64,000 bases of DNA, from the NCBI RefSeq assembly GCF_018618755.1, contig NZ_JACSMR010000006.1, positions 62,001-126,000 on the forward strand. The letters are read 5' to 3'. Source of the stretch: Exiguobacterium sp. s193 (GTDB lineage: Bacteria; Bacillota; Bacilli; Exiguobacteriales; Exiguobacteriaceae). Of the stretch, positions 26,527 to 35,494 are shown one piece after another. A program made the translations under genes and the position numbers. The notes beneath the pieces were generated by a model. It saw nothing but the letters and a program-made list of their open reading frames with translations. It was not told the origin of the DNA and ran no database searches. The number at the start of each line of letters is the position of its first letter. Positions within the stretch are counted from its first letter, which is position 1.

Positions 26527-27230
26527 TGAATGTACTGATCGTTGACGATGAGCAACACGTGCGTGATGCGGTGAAGTTACTCGGAGAGTGGGATGACTGG
26601 AAGGTATCACAGATTTTTGAAGCGGAAGATGGAGCGGCTGCGAAAAAAATCCTCGATGAAGAAAAAATCGACTTAATGCTGACGGATGTCGAAATGCCAG
26701 GATTAGATGGGTTAAGTTTGCTAGAATGGACAAAGAATCACCAGCCAAAGGTCGTCACGATCGTGTTGACAGGGTATGATGATTATACGTATATGCGTCG
26801 TGCGATTTTACATCAATCGTTTGATTACTTATTAAAACCGATCGATCCGGATGTTTTAAATGATGCGCTCTCCCGCGCGATGGAACTGATTTGCCCGGTT
26901 CAAGAGCAAGGAGAGGCGATTGATCAAATTGCGAAGTATATCGAGACACATTATGCGGAAGAGTTAACACTCCAACTCATGAGTGAACGCTTCTATTTGA
27001 GCCGAGAGTATATATCAAGGCGCTTTAAACAGCGTTTTTCGGTCAATTTATCGGATTATATCCAAACGATTCGTTTAAACCGGGCAAAAGAGTTACTCGG
27101 GGAGACGGATGCCCGTATTTATGAGATTGCCGTTGAAGTCGGGTATCAAGATGATAAATATTTCCGGAAAGTATTTAAGAAGCAATTCGGCATGACACCA
27201 AATGAGTTTAGAGAGTTGTTATCGATTTAG
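26526..27230 (+). CDS. Response regulator with AraC-type DNA-binding domain (YesN-like)
   Basis: The 234-aa protein has a receiver domain (residues 1-119) with acidic pocket DDE at 7-9, phospho-acceptor Asp54 in LTDVEMPG and the Lys in LLKPID. It continues into an AraC HTH domain with SERFYLSREYISRRFKQRF and EVGYQDDKYFRKVFKKQFG. It begins on the last base of the kinase gene, so the pair is cotranscribed. Its targets are unknown; the motif shared at 15555 and 21769 is a natural candidate site. Confidence 0.92.
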   Translation: MNVLIVDDEQHVRDAVKLLGEWDDWKVSQIFEAEDGAAAKKILDEEKIDLMLTDVEMPGLDGLSLLEWTKNHQPKVVTIVLTGYDDYTYMRRAILHQSFDYLLKPIDPDVLNDALSRAMELICPVQEQGEAIDQIAKYIETHYAEELTLQLMSERFYLSREYISRRFKQRFSVNLSDYIQTIRLNRAKELLGETDARIYEIAVEVGYQDDKYFRKVFKKQFGMTPNEFRELLSI

Positions 27231-27254
27231 TTCAATATCAAGGAGGAATCGTAC

Positions 27255-27962
27255 ATGAGCGTACACATTAATGCAGCAGAAGGTCAAATCGCAGAAACCG
27301 TTTTACTTCCAGGAGATCCACTTCGTGCGAAGTATATCGCCGAAACATTTTTAGAGGACGTTGTTCTTTACAATGAAGTACGTGGAATGTACGGCTTCAC
27401 AGGTACGTATAAAGGTAAAAAAGTATCTGTTCAAGGAACAGGTATGGGTGTTCCTTCAATGTCGATTTATGCGAATGAACTCGTTCAATCGTATGGTGCG
27501 AAAAACTTAATCCGTGTCGGTACAGCGGGTGGAATTACACCGGATGTAAAAGTCCGTGACGTTGTCATCGCGATGAGTGCTTCACACGACATGGCTCAAA
27601 ATCGCGTTCGCTTCAATGGATTGGATTATGCACCGACTGCTTCATTCGAGTTATTGCATAAAGCGTACACAATGGCACAAGAACACGGAATCGACGCAAA
27701 AGTTGGTCAAGTCTTCACGACGGATCAATTTTATCAAGATGATTTCCACCACTTCAAAAAATGGGCAGACTTCGGTTGCCTCGCAATCGAGATGGAGGCA
27801 GCAGGTCTCTACACACTCGCTGCAAAACATAAAGTGAACGCCTTGACGATTTTGACGATTTCAGATCACCTCTTAACGGGAGAAGAAACAACGTCTGAAG
27901 AACGTCAAACGACATTTAATGACATGATGAAAGTTGCGCTTGAAACAGCGATTCAACTGTAA
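27255..27962 (+). CDS. deoD: Purine-nucleoside phosphorylase, DeoD type
   Basis: A hexameric-type phosphorylase of 235 aa that cleaves purine (deoxy)nucleosides with phosphate to base and ribose-1-phosphate. The product has [17 protein letters not shown] at the N-terminus (phosphate site), [16 protein letters not shown] about residue 60, VGTAGG and the base/sugar motif [12 protein letters not shown] around residue 175 and [10 protein letters not shown] with catalytic Asp. Ribosome site AAGGAGGAATCGTAC. It follows the response regulator by 24 nt with no terminator between, so it may be cotranscribed. Confidence 0.95.
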   Translation: MSVHINAAEGQIAETVLLPGDPLRAKYIAETFLEDVVLYNEVRGMYGFTGTYKGKKVSVQGTGMGVPSMSIYANELVQSYGAKNLIRVGTAGGITPDVKVRDVVIAMSASHDMAQNRVRFNGLDYAPTASFELLHKAYTMAQEHGIDAKVGQVFTTDQFYQDDFHHFKKWADFGCLAIEMEAAGLYTLAAKHKVNALTILTISDHLLTGEETTSEERQTTFNDMMKVALETAIQL

Positions 27963-28017
27963 TTGGTCCGGTGAAGTAAAATCATGTGGATGATACAATC
28001 ACGGTCTTCATGAAACG

Positions 28018-28067
28018 AAAAAAGCAGGACTCGCGTTCACTAACGGATTCGAGTCCTGCTTTTTTTG
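28018..28067. terminator. Intrinsic terminator after deoD
   Basis: AAAAGCAGGACTCG pairs with CGAGTCCTGCTTTTTTT over a 16-nt loop. Confidence 0.87.
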
Positions 28068-28165
28068 TCTAACCACAAAGAAGAGGGAGCATACGATTGA
28101 ATCATTGCTCATTCGCTATGATAGAATGAGGAAAAGATACCCTAGACTATGAGGAGGAACGAAAG

Positions 28166-29548
28166 ATGGAATCGACGATGATTGAATCAAACATTTCGCA
28201 TCTTGTTCAAACGCAACGTAATTTTTTTAAGACAGGTGCGACGCGGAGTGTTGCGTTTCGTCTAAGTATGTTGACGTTTTTAAAGCAAGCGATTGAGACA
28301 CATGAGGAAGCAATCTATGAGGCGTTAAAAACGGACTTGAATAAAGGACGTCAAGATGCGTTTACGACTGAAATCGGATTCGTCTACGGTGAGCTTGCGC
28401 GGATGGAGAAGAAACTTCGTCGCCTTGCTAAACCAAAACGTGTCGGGACACCATTGTTACATATCGGATCAAAAAGTGACATCCATTATGAACCATACGG
28501 AAACGTGCTCGTCATCGCGCCGTGGAACTATCCTTTCCAGCTCGCTGTTGCACCCATCATCGGGGCGATTGCAGCGGGAAATACGGTGGTCTTGAAACCG
28601 TCAGAACTAACGCCGAACGTCTCGCGTGTTCTCCGAGAAGTCTTTGAAACGGCATTTCACGAACGGTTTGGACTTGTCATCGAGGGGGATGCGGACGTCA
28701 GTTCAGCTGTTCTTGAAGAGAAGTTTGATTATATCTTCTTTACGGGTTCGACGCGTGTCGGGAAAATCGTCCATCAAGCAGCGGCGAAACATTTGACGCC
28801 TGTCACGCTTGAACTCGGCGGGAAGTCTCCGACAATCGTTCACCGTGATGCGAACTTAAAGCTTGCCGCAAAACGGATTGCTTGGGGCAAATGGTTGAAC
28901 GCTGGACAAACGTGTATCGCCCCGGACTATGTCTTCGTTCATGAAGATGTCCGTGAGGAATTTTTACGCTTAATTGAAAAGGAAGCATTTGCCCAGTATG
29001 GGAATGGTGTTGGTGTGAATGCTTACGTCAAGATTGTTTCGGACAGTCATTTGGAGCGATTGAGCAGTTACTTGCCCCAAGGTGAAATTTTATTTGGTGG
29101 TCAAGTCGATGCAGCAACGAGAAAGATGGCACCAACTGTCATGACGGACGTTGATCCAGAAAGTCCGTTGATGCAAGAAGAAATCTTTGGACCGATTCTT
29201 CCGGTTTATTCGTATCGTGAAGTGGAAGAAGTCATCCGTTTCATCAATGACCGTGATAAGCCGTTAGCGCTTTATCTCTTCACAGAGAGTGAAGCCGTCC
29301 AGCACCGTGTGCTCGACCGTGTGTCATTTGGTGGTGGGTGTATCAATGATACGTTGATGCATGTTGCGCAACATAACTTACCATTTGGTGGCGTCGGGGG
29401 AAGTGGTATGGGTGGTTATCACGGCAAATTCAGCTTTGAGACGTTCAGCCATCGTAAAGGTGTCGTCAAGAATACGACGAAATTCGATTTACCGTTCCGC
29501 TATATGCGCTCAAATACCGATTCGAAATGGATGCGTTATTTATTGTAA
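28166..29548 (+). CDS. Aldehyde dehydrogenase (class 3-like, membrane-type C-terminus)
   Basis: The 460-aa NAD(P)-dependent enzyme has VIAPWNYPFQLAVAPIIGAI about residue 113, the cofactor motif FFTGSTRVGK, the catalytic Glu in TLELGGKSPTIV and the nucleophile Cys in NAGQTCIAPDY (about residue 252). Length and the opening (FFKTGATRSVAFRLSMLTFLKQAI) fit the ALDH3 group, which oxidises medium and long-chain or aromatic aldehydes, like B. subtilis YwdH. ATG 28166 follows GAGGAGGAACG. It is a single-gene unit. Confidence 0.9.
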   Translation: MESTMIESNISHLVQTQRNFFKTGATRSVAFRLSMLTFLKQAIETHEEAIYEALKTDLNKGRQDAFTTEIGFVYGELARMEKKLRRLAKPKRVGTPLLHIGSKSDIHYEPYGNVLVIAPWNYPFQLAVAPIIGAIAAGNTVVLKPSELTPNVSRVLREVFETAFHERFGLVIEGDADVSSAVLEEKFDYIFFTGSTRVGKIVHQAAAKHLTPVTLELGGKSPTIVHRDANLKLAAKRIAWGKWLNAGQTCIAPDYVFVHEDVREEFLRLIEKEAFAQYGNGVGVNAYVKIVSDSHLERLSSYLPQGEILFGGQVDAATRKMAPTVMTDVDPESPLMQEEIFGPILPVYSYREVEEVIRFINDRDKPLALYLFTESEAVQHRVLDRVSFGGGCINDTLMHVAQHNLPFGGVGGSGMGGYHGKFSFETFSHRKGVVKNTTKFDLPFRYMRSNTDSKWMRYLL

Positions 29549-29562
29549 ATGGAACTTTAACG

Positions 29563-29604
29563 AAGCCAAGAGTAAATCCAAGTGATCTACTCTCGGCTTT
29601 TTTT
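29563..29604 (+). terminator. Intrinsic terminator after aldehyde dehydrogenase gene
   Basis: AAGCCAAGAGTA pairs with TACTCTCGGCTT followed by TTTTT. Confidence 0.8.
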
Positions 29605-29615
29605 GCTTATTTAAT

Positions 29616-29665
29616 TTGTGAAATAGTGAACAAAGTTTGACAATCTTTTGAAAAAACGCTATTTT
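29616..29665 (+). promoter_or_regulatory. fnr promoter with weak Fnr/Rex-like half-palindrome
   Basis: A -35 TTGACA (29637-29642) and -10 TATTTT (29660-29665) are separated by 17 bp. Upstream, TTGTGAAATAGTGAACAA (29616-29633) resembles TTGTGA-N6-TCACAA with a perfect left half and a degenerate right half. Autoregulation or redox control is possible. Confidence 0.5.
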
Positions 29666-29717
29666 CCCTTGTGATGTTCTATACTGAAGGCAGAAGCTAC
29701 GGAAAGGAGAATGCGAG

Positions 29718-30425
29718 ATGCTTACTTGTGGGACGACAGAGGCCAATACGTTCGTGTTGTCGAACGAGACACGTGAATTACTTGAAGAGTTCATGACTGA
29801 GGTACCTTTTAAAAAAGATTCAATCGTCTGTTGGGAAGGGGAAATGAACGATAAACTTTTTTATGTGAAACAGGGTGGTGTAAAACTATCAAAGCTCACG
29901 AAAAAAGGTAGCCCGCTGATGATGTTCTTATATTTCAAAGGTGACTTGTTTGGTGAATTCGATGTCGGAGAAGCATTTCCAAGCTCCTATAGTGTTGAAA
30001 CGATGGAGGACAGTGTCATTGGCTTCATCTCGAAAGCGACACTCGAAGACTTGATGAAAAAAGATGGAACGTTTGCGTTAGATATCATGCGCTGGCAAGC
30101 GTTGATGCGAAAACAAACGGAAACGAAGCTACGTGACCTTTTATTGTTCGGGAAACAAGGGGCACTCGCTTCGACACTCTTACGATTGATTGCGATGGAC
30201 GGAAAAAAAGTGGATGACGATTACGTGATTTCGAAGCGACCGTCGGATACTGAACTCGGTCAGTTGATTGGGGTACCACGTGAAACGGTCAACCGGATGT
30301 TTTCCCAGTGGAAAAAAGACAATGTCATTTCAATGACGACGACTAAAATCATCGTTCATGATGCGAACTATTTACGCGATCTTTGCCACTGTGAAGGGTG
30401 TCCTGTCGGTGTCTGCCGGATTTAG
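29718..30425 (+). CDS. fnr: Crp/Fnr-family regulator, Bacillus-type Fnr
   Basis: The 235-aa protein has an N-terminal cyclic-nucleotide-type sensor barrel (residues about 20-130), the dimer helix and a Crp HTH (SDTELGQLIGVPRETVNRMFSQW, about residues 175-200). Its end LCHCEGCPVGVCRI places Cys at 223, 225, 228 and 233. In B. subtilis Fnr a similar C-terminal cluster binds [4Fe-4S] and switches the protein on when oxygen is absent; E. coli Fnr uses N-terminal cysteines instead. TGTGA-N6-TCACA sites before pflB and the oxidase genes are likely targets. Confidence 0.85.
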   Translation: MLTCGTTEANTFVLSNETRELLEEFMTEVPFKKDSIVCWEGEMNDKLFYVKQGGVKLSKLTKKGSPLMMFLYFKGDLFGEFDVGEAFPSSYSVETMEDSVIGFISKATLEDLMKKDGTFALDIMRWQALMRKQTETKLRDLLLFGKQGALASTLLRLIAMDGKKVDDDYVISKRPSDTELGQLIGVPRETVNRMFSQWKKDNVISMTTTKIIVHDANYLRDLCHCEGCPVGVCRI

Positions 30426-30545
30426 GCTTAACTTAAGCGTTAGCTTATGGAGCCATACGTTGGAGCTGACTTAAAAATTGCTTCAAAATCATCCTTTTGA
30501 TGGAACCGCAACACGTTAAACTTCATAAGAACTTATCAACAGTCT

Positions 30546-30575
30546 AGGATCACATTCTTTTTGAATGTGGTCCTT
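30546..30575 (+). terminator. Terminator hairpin, proximal copy (T1) downstream of fnr
   Basis: AGGATCACATTC-TTTTTG-AATGTGGTCCTT. It has a near-identical partner at 30931, beyond repeat copy C. Just upstream (30520-30543) is a diverged copy of the repeat's right-end sequence (CTTCATAAGAACTTATCAAC). The rest of the gap from 30426 shows nothing else I can name. Confidence 0.7.
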
Positions 30576-30580
30576 CAGGC

Positions 30581-30924
30581 TGTAGACAACGTGCTATCGG
30601 GAGATCAAGCGTCTTTTTTCGTTGCTTTCCTCGGGCGAGGCGCAAGCCGTTGCTCCTTGATCCTCACGGACAATGAGCAGGGTCTTGCCCGCCTCTGAAC
30701 GTGCGTTAAAAACGCACTTTTTCCCGTAGGAGTCAACGAAACGTGACGCTTTTTAGGTAACACTATGACGGAAAGCCAGTCATGCAGACGCTTTAGAGCG
30801 CAATCCGTATCGAATCGCTTAGAACCGCGAACGGTTGCCGCTTTGAAGACGAGGTGAGACAGGGAAGCGCGACCGGATTGTCTCTCGTTATCGCATGTTC
30901 ACGCTTCATAATAGTTTGTCTACA
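30581..30924 (+). repeat. Dispersed intergenic repeat, copy C (most complete)
   Basis: This 344-bp copy has both inverted ends intact: TGTAGACAA at 30581-30589 and TTGTCTACA at 30916-30924. The central invertible-looking segment is 30607-30751. The right part carries AGACGAGGTGAGACAGGGAAG and the CTTCATAATAGTTTG end. T1 and T2 terminator hairpins flank it at 30546 and 30931. No ORF of its own is visible. Confidence 0.88.
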
Positions 30925-30930
30925 CGCTGT

Positions 30931-30966
30931 AGGATCACATTCTTTTTGAATGCGGTCCTTTTTTGT
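30931..30966 (+). terminator. Terminator hairpin, distal copy (T2)
   Basis: AGGATCACATTC-TTTTTG-AATGCGGTCCTTTTTTG; differs from T1 at 30546 by one base in the stem and has a better T-run. Confidence 0.82.
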
Positions 30967-31054
30967 GTCGCACAAACAGTAGCGGTTCAAAATATGTTCA
31001 GGACGTAACAAGTTGTGAACTTTATGTGTGTTTTATAAAAGAAAAGCGCGAAAT

Positions 31055-31082
31055 CGTCACAATTGGTGTGACGTTTATCACA
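31055..31082 (+). promoter_or_regulatory. Fnr/Rex-type operator upstream of the ba3 oxidase genes
   Basis: TGTGACGTTTATCACA (31067-31082) is a perfect TGTGA-N6-TCACA palindrome. An overlapping second palindrome CGTCACAATTGGTGTGACG (31055-31073) shares its left arm. Fnr and Rex recognise similar cores, so the regulator is not decided. It lies 77 bp before the first gene of the oxidase operon. Confidence 0.65.
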
Positions 31083-31158
31083 TATTACGAAGGGTGTCTT
31101 TTTCTAAAATAAAGGTAGGTTAAGTTATCGATTCAAAGAGGGAAAGGAGATGCGAATC

Positions 31159-31272
31159 ATGCGTCAGAAATCAGATACAGAACTGAAGGGAACGTTTATC
31201 GCTGTATTTATCGTTGCCGGAGTCATCATCGGAATGTGGGGATCAATCTTTTTATTGTTCACTTCAAGATAA
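31159..31272 (+). CDS. Cytochrome c oxidase subunit IIA (ba3 type)
   Basis: A 37-aa ORF with a cytosolic charged start (MRQKSDTELKGTF), a single membrane helix (residues about 13-33) and a short FTSR end. Size, topology and position directly before subunit II match the CoxIIa peptide of ba3-type oxidases (34 aa in Thermus). ATG 31159 is chosen because AAAGGAG at 31143-31149 is 9 nt away; the in-frame ATG at 31150 abuts the ribosome site. Twelve nt separate it from subunit II. Confidence 0.75.
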   Translation: MRQKSDTELKGTFIAVFIVAGVIIGMWGSIFLLFTSR

Positions 31273-31284
31273 GGGGGAATCAGG

Positions 31285-31755
31285 ATGCATATTCATCGTT
31301 TAGAAAAAATATGGTTAGTGTTCGGCTGTATCATGTTGGCAGTCTTTTTAATCATCATTGGCGTATCGGCGTTCGCTTCTGATAATCAACCACCGTCGGA
31401 TGCGACATTGATTGACCCGACGCAAGTCGATCAGACGAAGCCGTTTGATAAACCAGGTCTGAAAAAAATTGACGACAATAAGTATGAAGCCGTCATGGTC
31501 TCACAAGCGTTTCAGTTCACACCGCAAGACATGATTATCAAAAAAGGCGCGACCGTCGATTTTCTCGTGACGTCGAAAGATGTCGTCCATGGGTTTGAAA
31601 TCGTCAAGACGAACGTCAACATGATGGTCGTTCCCGGACATATCAATTCAATTGAGTACACATTCAAAGAAGCTGGCGAATATTTGATTGTCTGTAATGA
31701 ATATTGTGGGTCAGGGCATCACATGATGTCGACTAAGATTAAGGTGGTGGAATAA
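31285..31755 (+). CDS. Cytochrome c oxidase subunit II, ba3 type
   Basis: A 156-aa protein with one N-terminal membrane anchor (residues about 9-31) and an external cupredoxin domain. The binuclear CuA site is visible as CNEYCGSGHHMM near the C-terminus with the upstream His in VVHGFEIV. A single anchor and short length are typical of ba3-type (family B) oxidases rather than aa3 types. It would accept electrons from a c-type cytochrome at the outer face and pass them to subunit I. Adjacent genes are IIA upstream and subunit I immediately downstream. Confidence 0.92.
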   Translation: MHIHRLEKIWLVFGCIMLAVFLIIIGVSAFASDNQPPSDATLIDPTQVDQTKPFDKPGLKKIDDNKYEAVMVSQAFQFTPQDMIIKKGATVDFLVTSKDVVHGFEIVKTNVNMMVVPGHINSIEYTFKEAGEYLIVCNEYCGSGHHMMSTKIKVVE

Positions 31756-33447
31756 ATGAATGCGATTTCGAAAAAATTAATGGAGTTTGAGATGGAGCGG
31801 GGAATGCCTGCAGGAGAAATAGGGTTAAAAGAAGCAAAACTCGGATTTGCCTATGTTAGTTTTTCACTGGTCGCCTTATTGATTGGTGGACTGTGTGGTT
31901 TATTGCAGACGCTTGTCCGGACAGGAGTCATTCCAGAAATTGCCGGGATCGGATATTACGAATTGCTGACGGCTCACGGATTAATGCTAGCGATTGTTTT
32001 TACGACATTATTTATATTCGGACTTTTATTTTCATTTTTAGGACAGTCGTTCGGTCGGTTCGAAGAATTTCCGAGACGCTTAGGTTGGGTCGGTTTTTGG
32101 TTGATGATCGTTGGTGTCCTCCTTGTCACATGGATGGTGTTAGCAGGTGAAGCTTCCGTCCTCTATACGTTTTATGCACCGCTAAAAGCACATCCGGTTT
32201 TTTATATCGGGCTCGTGATCTTCGTTGTTGGAACATGGGTTTCTTCTGCTGCGATGTTCCGGATGTATGCGGATTACAAACGAGAACATAAGGGAGTCCA
32301 TCCGCCGCTCCAAGCCTACATGAGCATCATGACGGCTTTGTTGTGGGTCATCGCAACGCTAGGCGTCGCAGCAACGATTCTCTTTCAACTCTTGCCGTTG
32401 TCACTCGGTTGGACGGATAAGGTCGGGATCGAATTATCCCGGACATTATTTTGGTATTTTGGCCATCCACTCGTCTATTTTTGGTTATTGCCGGCGTATA
32501 TCGTTTGGTATACGGTCATTCCAAAGATTGTCGGGGGGAAGATTTTTTCAGATGCCTTAGCACGGATGTCGTTTTTATTGTTCTTGTTATTCTCGTTCCC
32601 TGTTGGTTTCCACCATCAGTTGCTCGAGCCCGGTATTTCAGCATTTTGGAAGTACATCCAAGTCGTCTTGACGTTCCTTGTCATCATCCCTTCATTGATG
32701 ACGGCATTCTCGATGTTTGCGACCTTCGAACTAGCAGGTCGTCGTCAAGGCGCGACCGGACTATTTGGGTGGATTAAGAAAATGCCGTACCGGGATGTCC
32801 GTTTCCTTGCACCGTTCGTCGGCATGTTATTTTTCATCCCGGCCGGAGCCGGTGGTGTCGTCAATGCTTCCCACCAATTGAATATCGTCGTGCATAACAC
32901 TTTATGGGTGACGGGTCACTTCCACATCACAGTCGGGGCTGCCGTGGCGTTGACGTTCTTTGGAACGGCCTACTGGCTTGTCCCATTATTACGCGGACGC
33001 ACCTTAACGAAACGGATCAACACAATTGGTCTCATCCAGACAGCGACGTGGACGATCGGTATGCTCTTTATGTCGACTGCGATGCATATTTCAGGCTTGC
33101 TCGGTAATCCGAGACGGACAGGTCCTGCGGCGTACTTCAAAGATTCGCTCGTCGCAGATTGGATTCCCTATCACGTTGCGATGGCGATTGGAGGTACAAT
33201 CCTCTTTATTTCAATTCTCTTGTTCTTGTTTGCGATGTTCCAACTGGCCTTCCGGACACCAAAAGGAATTACTGAATTCCCGGTCGCAGAAACAGAAGAA
33301 GCAGCGATGCAGACGCCACTCTTTTTTGAGAACTGGAAACTTTGGATTTTCGTGACGTTTGCTTTGATTGCTTTTGCTTACACAGTACCGATTTGGCACA
33401 TGATTGACAATGCCCCTCCTGGAGCACCGGGGTGGAAACTCTGGTAA
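31756..33447 (+). CDS. Cytochrome c oxidase subunit I, b(o/a)3 type
   Basis: The 563-aa catalytic subunit has 12-13 membrane segments. Heme and copper ligands are visible: His in LLTAHGLMLAIVFT, the CuB/Tyr motif FGHPLVYFWLLPAYIVWY, HHQLLEPG and the heme pair in WVTGHFHITVGAAVALTFFG. The motif set is that of family-B oxidases, which usually have high oxygen affinity and suit low oxygen. That agrees with the Fnr/Rex-type operator ahead of the operon. No separate subunit III or IV is encoded, as expected for ba3. Repeat copy D follows within about 25 nt. Confidence 0.93.
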   Translation: MNAISKKLMEFEMERGMPAGEIGLKEAKLGFAYVSFSLVALLIGGLCGLLQTLVRTGVIPEIAGIGYYELLTAHGLMLAIVFTTLFIFGLLFSFLGQSFGRFEEFPRRLGWVGFWLMIVGVLLVTWMVLAGEASVLYTFYAPLKAHPVFYIGLVIFVVGTWVSSAAMFRMYADYKREHKGVHPPLQAYMSIMTALLWVIATLGVAATILFQLLPLSLGWTDKVGIELSRTLFWYFGHPLVYFWLLPAYIVWYTVIPKIVGGKIFSDALARMSFLLFLLFSFPVGFHHQLLEPGISAFWKYIQVVLTFLVIIPSLMTAFSMFATFELAGRRQGATGLFGWIKKMPYRDVRFLAPFVGMLFFIPAGAGGVVNASHQLNIVVHNTLWVTGHFHITVGAAVALTFFGTAYWLVPLLRGRTLTKRINTIGLIQTATWTIGMLFMSTAMHISGLLGNPRRTGPAAYFKDSLVADWIPYHVAMAIGGTILFISILLFLFAMFQLAFRTPKGITEFPVAETEEAAMQTPLFFENWKLWIFVTFALIAFAYTVPIWHMIDNAPPGAPGWKLW

Positions 33448-33471
33448 AGGACTGAGTAAGTCACACCGAAA

Positions 33472-33762
33472 AGTGCTATCGGGAGATAAGCGTCTTTATT
33501 CGTTGCTTTCCTCGGGCGAGGCGCAAGCCGTTGCTCCTTGATCCTACCGGACAACGAGCAGGGTCTTGCCTGCCTCTGAACGTGCGTTAAAAACGCACTT
33601 TTCCCGTAGGAGTCAACGAAACGTGACGCTTTTTAGGTAGTATCGTGACGGAAAGCCGGGCATGCAGACGGTTTAGAGCGCAATCGGTCTTGAATCGCTT
33701 AGAACCGCGAACGGATTGCTTCTCGATATCGCCTGTTCACTCTTCATAAGAGTTTGTCTACA
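33472..33762 (+). repeat. Dispersed intergenic repeat, copy D
   Basis: Aligns with copies A and C in the same orientation, with central segment 33488-33631 and right end TTGTCTACA at 33754-33762. The left terminal TGTAGACAA is missing; alignment starts at GTGCTATCGGGAGAT. It has a short deletion in the right arm relative to copy C. No T1 terminator copy is recognisable on the left. Confidence 0.83.
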
Positions 33763-33767
33763 CACGT

Positions 33768-33800
33768 AAGGGTCAGCTTTGATAAGCTGACCCTTTTTTT
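33768..33800. terminator. Intrinsic terminator after the oxidase operon and repeat D
   Basis: AAGGGTCAGCTT-TGAT-AAGCTGACCCTTTTTTT, a perfect 12-bp stem. It sits between the convergent oxidase and lia clusters. Confidence 0.88.
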
Positions 33801-33842
33801 AATGAATGGATGCATAAACGAGTGCAAAAACTAAGTAAAAGA

Positions 33843-34472
33843 TTACTTCACGATGTGGTGCTTAAAGGCATAGACGACGGCTTGCGTCCGATCGACGACA
33901 TCGAGTTTCGATAAAATGTTTGATACATGCGTTTTGACCGTTTTTAGGGAGATGAACAGTTCATCTGCAATCTCTTGATTGGCCATACCGCGCGCCATCA
34001 ACTGTAAGACTTCTTGTTCACGCTCTGTTAAATCATCATGGAGTTGACTAGCAGGTTTGCGCAGGCGTTCCATCATCTTACCTGTCACTTGAGCTGCCAT
34101 GACAGACTGTCCGCTCGCTGTCTTACGGATTGCTTCTGCAATATCAAACGCACTTGCCGTTTTTAGGACGTAACTCATCGCACCAGCTTCAATGACGGGA
34201 TAAACTTTCTCATCATCTAAGAAACTTGTGACGACTAAAATTTTAGCTTCCGGCCACTCGGCGCGAATCAGGCGTGTTCCTTCGACACCATCGACCGGCT
34301 CCATCACTAAGTCCATCAAAATCACATCAGGGCGATGTTCAAGAGCAAGTTTCGCTCCGATTTGTCCGTCAGCAGCTTCTGCGACCACTTCAATATCAGG
34401 TTGGGTCGATAAAAAGGCAGAGACTCCAGCGCGAACCATTTCATGGTCATCGACTAATAATACGCGTATCAT
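33843..34472 (-). CDS. liaR: Response regulator, LiaR/VraR type (NarL family)
   Basis: A 209-aa regulator with a receiver domain (Asp54 in LMDLVMEP, acidic pocket VDDHE) and a LuxR-type HTH (TEREQEVLQLMARGMANQEIADEL..., about residues 147-205). It pairs with the kinase directly upstream (4-nt overlap). LiaR-like regulators activate their own liaIH-type operon on cell-envelope damage by agents that disturb the lipid II cycle. Last gene of the five-gene minus-strand cluster. Confidence 0.88.
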   Translation of the reverse strand: MIRVLLVDDHEMVRAGVSAFLSTQPDIEVVAEAADGQIGAKLALEHRPDVILMDLVMEPVDGVEGTRLIRAEWPEAKILVVTSFLDDEKVYPVIEAGAMSYVLKTASAFDIAEAIRKTASGQSVMAAQVTGKMMERLRKPASQLHDDLTEREQEVLQLMARGMANQEIADELFISLKTVKTHVSNILSKLDVVDRTQAVVYAFKHHIVK

Positions 34473-35494
34473 ACTTGCACCATCCGTTCTTTTCTAAGTT
34501 TGACTTCAATCTGTGTTCCTTGACCGGGCACACTGACGAGGCGAATCGTCCCACCGATTTCAGCCGTACGTTCGCGCATCGAGTTGATCCCGTACGAGGC
34601 GAGTTTTTTCTCGTCGACGATAAAGCCGACACCGTCGTCATTCATACTCAAGATGATCGTCTCATTGAATTGACGCAATTCGATATTCATATGGGAAGCT
34701 TTCGCGTGGCGTAAAGCATTCGTCAAGCCTTCTTGAACGATGCGGAATAATTCATTTTCAATCGGGCGTGGTAATTCAATCGGCTCGAGTTTCCAGCTCA
34801 GTTGCGTCGATTGTTTTCGTGATAGTTCTTCGAGCAGTTGGGTTAGTCCTTGTTGCAACGTCATCCCTTCGAGTTCAACGGGACGTAGTTGGAGCAATAA
34901 AGAACGCATTTCTGATTGCGCGGTCTGGGCCATCGTCTCGACTAAGTCAATTTGTTTCGCTGCCGTTTCCGGTTGCGTCAAAATCGTTTGTTTGGCAGCC
35001 GTCGTCATCATCGAAATGGCATAAAGTTGTTGGGAGACGGAGTCATGGAGATCACGTGCGAGCCGTTTCCGTTCTTCCGTGATGGCTTGGACACGAACTT
35101 GTTCGACGTGTTGCGGACGTGTACTGATTTTTTGAACCGTCTCGACCTGTTCATCGATTCGTTTCCCAATTCGTGAGAGGCGGGTCAGTGTGTGGAAGTA
35201 AGGTCCGTTGACAATCGTGACTTCTTTTCCTTGCTCGAGTTCGATGATGGCGGTTGTGACACGTTTGAAGTCACGACGTAAAAAGAAGTAGTGGATGCTG
35301 CCGATTGCGAGCGGAAGTAACAGGGATAATCCGACGACGAGTAATAGGACGGGTAAATCTTGCTGACGGACGAAAAGTACATGCCAATCGACTTGGCGTG
35401 TACTTAAAAACAAACCAGTCGTCACGACGGCTGTCAGAAATCCGGTCAATACTTGGAGCGCAATGACACCGAGCGGGAAGTGATCACGTTTCAT
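34469..35494 (-). CDS. liaS: Sensor histidine kinase, LiaS/VraS type
   Basis: The 341-aa protein has two N-terminal membrane segments (about residues 8-28 and 45-65) with a very short outside loop, the intramembrane-sensing layout. A cytosolic HisKA_3 domain follows, with the phospho-His in LARDLHDSVSQQLYAISMM, and then a HATPase domain (NDDGVGFIVDEKK). Overlap with liaF (upstream) and liaR (downstream) by 4 nt each shows tight coupling. Confidence 0.88.
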   Translation of the reverse strand: MKRDHFPLGVIALQVLTGFLTAVVTTGLFLSTRQVDWHVLFVRQQDLPVLLLVVGLSLLLPLAIGSIHYFFLRRDFKRVTTAIIELEQGKEVTIVNGPYFHTLTRLSRIGKRIDEQVETVQKISTRPQHVEQVRVQAITEERKRLARDLHDSVSQQLYAISMMTTAAKQTILTQPETAAKQIDLVETMAQTAQSEMRSLLLQLRPVELEGMTLQQGLTQLLEELSRKQSTQLSWKLEPIELPRPIENELFRIVQEGLTNALRHAKASHMNIELRQFNETIILSMNDDGVGFIVDEKKLASYGINSMRERTAEIGGTIRLVSVPGQGTQIEVKLRKERMVQV

